Shown: positions 60,496-64,000 of the stretch, one piece after another
How the letters are laid out: each line of letters begins with the position of its first letter
Position numbering within the stretch: the first letter of the stretch is position 1
NCBI RefSeq assembly: GCF_001017435.1
Contig: NZ_CP011371.1
Location: 4,526,001 to 4,590,000, forward strand
Length of the DNA stretch: 64,000 nucleotides
Reading direction: 5' to 3'
Source of the DNA: Caldimonas brevitalea
Lineage (GTDB): Bacteria > Pseudomonadota > Gammaproteobacteria > Burkholderiales > Burkholderiaceae_C
The notes under the pieces: model-generated
The model's input: only the letters and a program-made list of their open reading frames with translations
What the model was told of the DNA's origin: nothing
Database searches by the model: none
Position numbers and translations under genes: made by a program

Positions 60496-61692
60496 ATGAA
60501 TCTCGACTTCACGGCCGATGAGCAGGCCTTCCGCGAAGAAGTTCGCGCCTTCGTGCGCGACCAGCTGCCCGCGCCGATCCGCCACAAGGTGCTCAACGGC
60601 CTGCACCTCACCAAGCAAGACCATGTGACGTGGCAGCGCACGCTGCACGACCAAGGCTGGGGCGGCCCGAGCTGGCCCGAGCGCTTCGGCGGCACGGGCT
60701 GGGACCCGGTGCGCCAGTACATCTTCGAAGAGGAATGCGCCGCAGGTGGAGCGCCCCGGTTGATCCCCTTCGGGCTGAAGATGGTCGCGCCGGTCATCAT
60801 GGCCTTCGGCAACGCGACGCAGCAACAGCGGTACCTGCCGAAGATCCTGGCAGCCGAAGAATGGTGGTGCCAGGGTTATTCGGAGCCGGGCGCGGGCTCC
60901 GACCTGGCCTCGCTGCGCACCCGCGCCGAGCGCATCGGCGACCGCTACATCGTCAACGGCCAGAAGACTTGGAACACGCTCGGCCAGCATGCCGACTGGA
61001 TCTTCTGCCTGGTGCGCACCGACCTCGACGTGAAACCGCAGCGCGGCATCTCCTTCCTGTTGATCGACATGAGGACGCCGGGCATCACGGTGCGGCCCAT
61101 CATCACGATGGACGGTGCCCACGAGGTCAACGAAGTCTGGTTCGAGAACGTCGAGGTGCCGGTCGAGAACCTGGTGGGTGAAGAGAACCAGGGCTGGACC
61201 TATGCGAAGTTCCTGCTCGGGCACGAGCGCACCAACATCGCCGGCATCGGCATCGCCAAGCGCGAACTGGCGCGGCTCAAGCGCATTGCGACGATCGAGC
61301 GCAAGCGCGGCCGCCCGCTGATCGACGACCCGCTGTTCGCCGCCAAGCTGGCCGAGGTCGAGATCGACCTGACGGCCCTGGAGCTGACCAATCTGCGCGT
61401 GCTGTCAGCCGAAGCCGAGAAACGCGCGCCGGGCCCCGAGGCCTCGATCCTGAAGATCAAGGGCACCGAGATCCAGCAGGCCATCACCGAGCTGCTGGTG
61501 CAGGCCGTGGGCCCCTATGCCCTGCCCTACCGCCGCGAAGCGCTGGAAGCCGGCTACCAGCAAGACCCGGTGGGCCCGGCCCATGCGGCCAGCCTGGCGG
61601 CCAACTACCTGAACATGCGCAAGCTGTCGATCTACGGCGGCTCCAACGAGATCCAGAAGAACATCATCTCCCAGCAGATGCTGGGACTGTGA
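60496..61692 (+). CDS. Acyl-CoA dehydrogenase, large subunit of a PimC/PimD-type pair
   Basis: A 398-residue FAD-dependent acyl-CoA dehydrogenase. Features: N-terminal helical domain, FAD-binding YSEPGAGSDLASLRTRAE near residue 133, and the C-terminal SIYGGSNEIQKNIISQQMLG. It resembles the large pimeloyl-CoA dehydrogenase subunit and sits directly before a second, divergent ACAD gene, the usual arrangement of the heteromeric enzyme. It introduces the double bond in beta-oxidation of the CoA ester. It follows the thiolase after 25 bp. Confidence 0.92.
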   Translation: MNLDFTADEQAFREEVRAFVRDQLPAPIRHKVLNGLHLTKQDHVTWQRTLHDQGWGGPSWPERFGGTGWDPVRQYIFEEECAAGGAPRLIPFGLKMVAPVIMAFGNATQQQRYLPKILAAEEWWCQGYSEPGAGSDLASLRTRAERIGDRYIVNGQKTWNTLGQHADWIFCLVRTDLDVKPQRGISFLLIDMRTPGITVRPIITMDGAHEVNEVWFENVEVPVENLVGEENQGWTYAKFLLGHERTNIAGIGIAKRELARLKRIATIERKRGRPLIDDPLFAAKLAEVEIDLTALELTNLRVLSAEAEKRAPGPEASILKIKGTEIQQAITELLVQAVGPYALPYRREALEAGYQQDPVGPAHAASLAANYLNMRKLSIYGGSNEIQKNIISQQMLGL

Positions 61693-61705
61693 GAGTGGGC
61701 CCGAC

Positions 61706-62863
61706 ATGAATTTCAACCTGACCGAAGAGCAGCAGCTGCTCGACGACACCGTGCGACGTTTTGTCGCCAAGGAATACGGCCTGGAACAGCGCCGTGCCGT
61801 GATGAACTCGGCCTCCGGCTGGAGCCGCGAGGTGTGGGGCCAGCTGGCCGACATGGGCCTGTTGGCCCTGCATGTGCCCGAGGCACACGGCGGCCTGGAC
61901 GCCGGCGCCGTCGAGACCCTGGTGGTGATGCAGGCGCTCGGGCAAGGCCTGGCGCTCGAACCCTTTTTGGCCAGCGCCGTGATCGCCACCGAGCTGCTGC
62001 GCAGCACCGGCGACGACGCGCAGCAGGCCGCCTGGCTGCCGGCCCTGGCCAGCGGCGAGCGCGTGGCCGTGCTGGCACATGACGAAGCACCGGCGCGCGG
62101 CATCGACCTGCACGTCGACACGCGGGCCCACCGCACCGGCGACGGCTATGTGCTGAACGGGCACAAGTCGGTGGTGTTGCACGCCGGCGCGGCCGACGTG
62201 CTGCTGGTGTCGGCACGCACCCACGGCGAGGCCGATCAGGCCGACGGCGTGTCGCTGTTCCTGGTGCCACGCGACACGCCCTCGGTGGTGCTGCGCGAGT
62301 ACCGCACCGTGGACGGCCAACGCGCCGCCGACGTGCAGCTCAATGGCACGTACGTGGCCGCGTCGGGCCGTCTCGGTGCCGAGGGCGGGGCCTGGCCGGC
62401 GATCCAGCGCGCGCTCGACATCGGCCTGGCCGCCTTGTGCGCCGAGGCCGTCGGTGTGATCAAGGCCGTGGTCGACGCCACCATCGAATACCTGCAGACG
62501 CGCAAGCAGTTCGGCCAGCCCATCGGCCGCTTCCAGGCTTTGCAGCATCGCGCCGCCGACCTGCTGATGCACTATGAGCAGGCCAAGTCGATGAGCATCT
62601 ATGCCGCGGTGCGCTGCCGGCACGACGATGCCGCCGAACGCGCCAAGGCGCTGTCGGCCGCCAAGGTGGTGATCGGGCGCGCTTGCCGCTTCGTGTCGCA
62701 GCAGGCGGTGCAGCTGCACGGAGGCATGGGCGTGACCGACGAATTGGTGGTAAGCCACCAGTTCAAGCGCCTGATGGCCATCGAGCTGAGCCTCGGAGAC
62801 ACCGATGCCCACCTGCAGCGTTACAGCGAGCTGAGCCGCGAAGGGCGACTTCAGCCGGCGTGA
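61706..62863 (+). CDS. Acyl-CoA dehydrogenase, small subunit of a PimC/PimD-type pair
   Basis: A 385-residue ACAD-fold protein. It keeps the C-terminal FAD-domain pattern (RKQFGQPIGRFQALQHRAADL, QLHGGMGVTDE) but the middle FAD-binding segment is divergent (VLAHDEAPARGIDLHV instead of SEPxAGSD), as in small subunits that pair with a fuller partner. Begins 13 bp after the large-subunit gene. Together they probably oxidise a dicarboxylyl- or medium-chain acyl-CoA; the precise substrate is inferred from cluster likeness to pim operons. Confidence 0.9.
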   Translation: MNFNLTEEQQLLDDTVRRFVAKEYGLEQRRAVMNSASGWSREVWGQLADMGLLALHVPEAHGGLDAGAVETLVVMQALGQGLALEPFLASAVIATELLRSTGDDAQQAAWLPALASGERVAVLAHDEAPARGIDLHVDTRAHRTGDGYVLNGHKSVVLHAGAADVLLVSARTHGEADQADGVSLFLVPRDTPSVVLREYRTVDGQRAADVQLNGTYVAASGRLGAEGGAWPAIQRALDIGLAALCAEAVGVIKAVVDATIEYLQTRKQFGQPIGRFQALQHRAADLLMHYEQAKSMSIYAAVRCRHDDAAERAKALSAAKVVIGRACRFVSQQAVQLHGGMGVTDELVVSHQFKRLMAIELSLGDTDAHLQRYSELSREGRLQPA

Positions 62864-63058
62864 ACAGGTTCTCGGTCGCCCCGGATTTCCGTGTCGCCGC
62901 GTCGCTCGGGCGACACGAACCGGGGACTGCTACCGAGGTCGCCCACCCCTTCCCCTCTTACACTGGACTGAACAACAAGTTACCACGTCGTACATCACGA
63001 CACGGGTCAGATCAGTCCTCCGCGCCGGCACCCCGCCGGGCGGTTGTAGGAGAGGTGT

Positions 63059-64000
63059 ATGGGTTTGGGTTTTGGGTTCAAGGGCCGCATCGTGGCCTGC
63101 GCAATGTCGTCTCTGCTGGCGACCATCGCAGCGCCGGTCTGGGCGGCGGCTGACATCGTCATCGGGCAGGTGGCGCCGCTGACCGGTGTGATCGCCGGGA
63201 CCGGCGACGAATACGTCGCCGGCGCTCATGCGTACTTCGCGCATGTGAACGCCAAGGGCGGCGTCAACGGCCGCAAGATCCGCGTCGTGGTGAAGGACGA
63301 CGGCTACAAGCCCGACCAGACGCTGGCGCTGACGAAAGAGATGATCGCGCAGGACAACCCGGTGGCGCTGTTCGGCTTCGTCGGCACCGCCAACGTGCTG
63401 TCGCTGGTCAAGAACAAGGTGCTGAGCGATGCCGGCATCGCACTCCTGGCGCCCTACACCGGCTCGCTCGACCTGCGCGAGCCGATGAATCCGAACATCT
63501 TCCACATCCGTGCCAGCTACACGGACGAGACCGCGAAGATGGTCGAGCACCTGCACACGATCGGCATCCGCAAGTTCGCCGTGATGTACCAGGACGATGC
63601 GTTCGGCAAGAGCGGCCTGGCCGGTGCCGAGTCCGCGCTGGCCAAGCTGGGGTTGAAGGCAGTGGCGACCGGCAGCTATGACCGTACCAAGCCGGAAGAG
63701 GTGGGCGCCGCGATCAAGGCCATCGAGCCGGCCAGCCCCGAGGCCATCATCATGGTGTCGGTGAACAAGGCCTCGTCGGCCTTCATCAAGCAGCTGCGCG
63801 CTGCCGGCAGCCGCGCCCAGCTCTACAGCATCTCGGTGGTGAACTTCAAGGAACTGCTGAAGAACGCCGGCGAAGAGATCGTGCGTGGCGTCGGCATCGC
63901 ACAAGTGATGCCCTTCCCGTATACGCCGGCCACCCCAGTGGTGCGCGAGTTCCAGGGCCTGATGCAGCAGTACGCGCCGGGCAAGGTGATCTCTTACGCG
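63059..64000 (+). CDS. Partial ABC transporter substrate-binding protein, LivK type
   Basis: Open frame of 314 codons running off the right edge. Signal peptide (ending in PVWAA, cleavage near residue 30) then a periplasmic-binding-protein type 1 fold: IVIGQVAPLTGVIAGTGDEYVAGAHAYF (split by Gly), GGVNGRKIRVVVKDDGYKPDQTL, LFGFVGTANV, and FAVMYQDDAFGKSGLAG. This branched-chain-amino-acid-type family in Burkholderiales often binds aromatic or aliphatic carboxylates. ATG 63059 has an AGGAGAGG site. It lies 195 bp after the small ACAD gene and may import the acid degraded by the cluster. Confidence 0.9.
   Translation, partial: MGLGFGFKGRIVACAMSSLLATIAAPVWAAADIVIGQVAPLTGVIAGTGDEYVAGAHAYFAHVNAKGGVNGRKIRVVVKDDGYKPDQTLALTKEMIAQDNPVALFGFVGTANVLSLVKNKVLSDAGIALLAPYTGSLDLREPMNPNIFHIRASYTDETAKMVEHLHTIGIRKFAVMYQDDAFGKSGLAGAESALAKLGLKAVATGSYDRTKPEEVGAAIKAIEPASPEAIIMVSVNKASSAFIKQLRAAGSRAQLYSISVVNFKELLKNAGEEIVRGVGIAQVMPFPYTPATPVVREFQGLMQQYAPGKVISYA

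Overview
The window is a high-GC (about 70%) stretch of chromosome. Gene content and order (ribF-ileS-lspA, lolC-lolD-tatD, rpfE-recJ, plsY-ridA, polA/DUF2782/thrB, DUF3422, tctAB, the YciO and PHP genes) point to a betaproteobacterium of the order Burkholderiales. The overall flavour suggests the Caldimonas/Schlegelella-Rubrivivax-Leptothrix neighbourhood, but genus is an inference. I saw no rRNA, tRNA, CRISPR, insertion sequence or prophage.

Layout. 0-5.1 kb: a membrane protein cut by the left edge, then ribF, ileS and lspA. 5.2-9.2 kb: a fasciclin-domain secreted protein divergent from a MerR/cobalamin-binding (CarH/LitR-like) regulator, with two identical-arm operators between and in them; then a quinone oxidoreductase, a DUF2007 protein and a DMT exporter. 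9.5-10.6 kb: a lower-GC two-gene insert, a signal-less M23 peptidase overlapping a small periplasmic protein (possible effector/immunity pair). 10.7-17.5 kb: SDR, DMT and gamma-glutamyltransferase genes, DUF3422, and tctBA. 17.7-33.0 kb: mostly housekeeping (GspE-like ATPase, aminopropyltransferase-like protein, DNA glycosylase, TatD, LolCD, RpfE, RecJ, two tandem sugar dehydrogenases, PHP phosphatase, DMT, YciO, glutaredoxin, RidA, PlsY).

33.1-44.7 kb is the most interesting part: an apparent sigma-54 island. It encodes sigma-54 itself (rpoN), an NtrC-type activator with a receiver domain, and stress/envelope genes (Gly/Tyr/Gln-rich prion-like protein, hemerythrin, BON lipoprotein, two glycosyltransferases, an amidohydrolase, a catalytically degenerate GalU-like protein and a small coupled protein). 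I find five good -24/-12 sequences in its intergenic gaps: before the Gly-rich gene, before rpoN, a divergent pair before the small-protein operon and hemerythrin, and before the BON gene. Three tandem 61-bp repeats lie just upstream of the last one.

44.8-54.9 kb: BrkB-like membrane protein, polA, DUF2782, thrB, a BPSS1780-type membrane protein, a large surface lipoprotein, a probable outer-membrane protein and a tiny lipoprotein. 55.0-64.0 kb: a beta-oxidation-type catabolic cluster (acyl-CoA ligase and IclR regulator divergent from 3-hydroxyacyl-CoA dehydrogenase, thiolase, paired acyl-CoA dehydrogenases and an ABC solute-binding protein cut by the right edge). It resembles pimelate/dicarboxylate degradation operons, and two IclR-type palindromes lie in the divergent promoter region.
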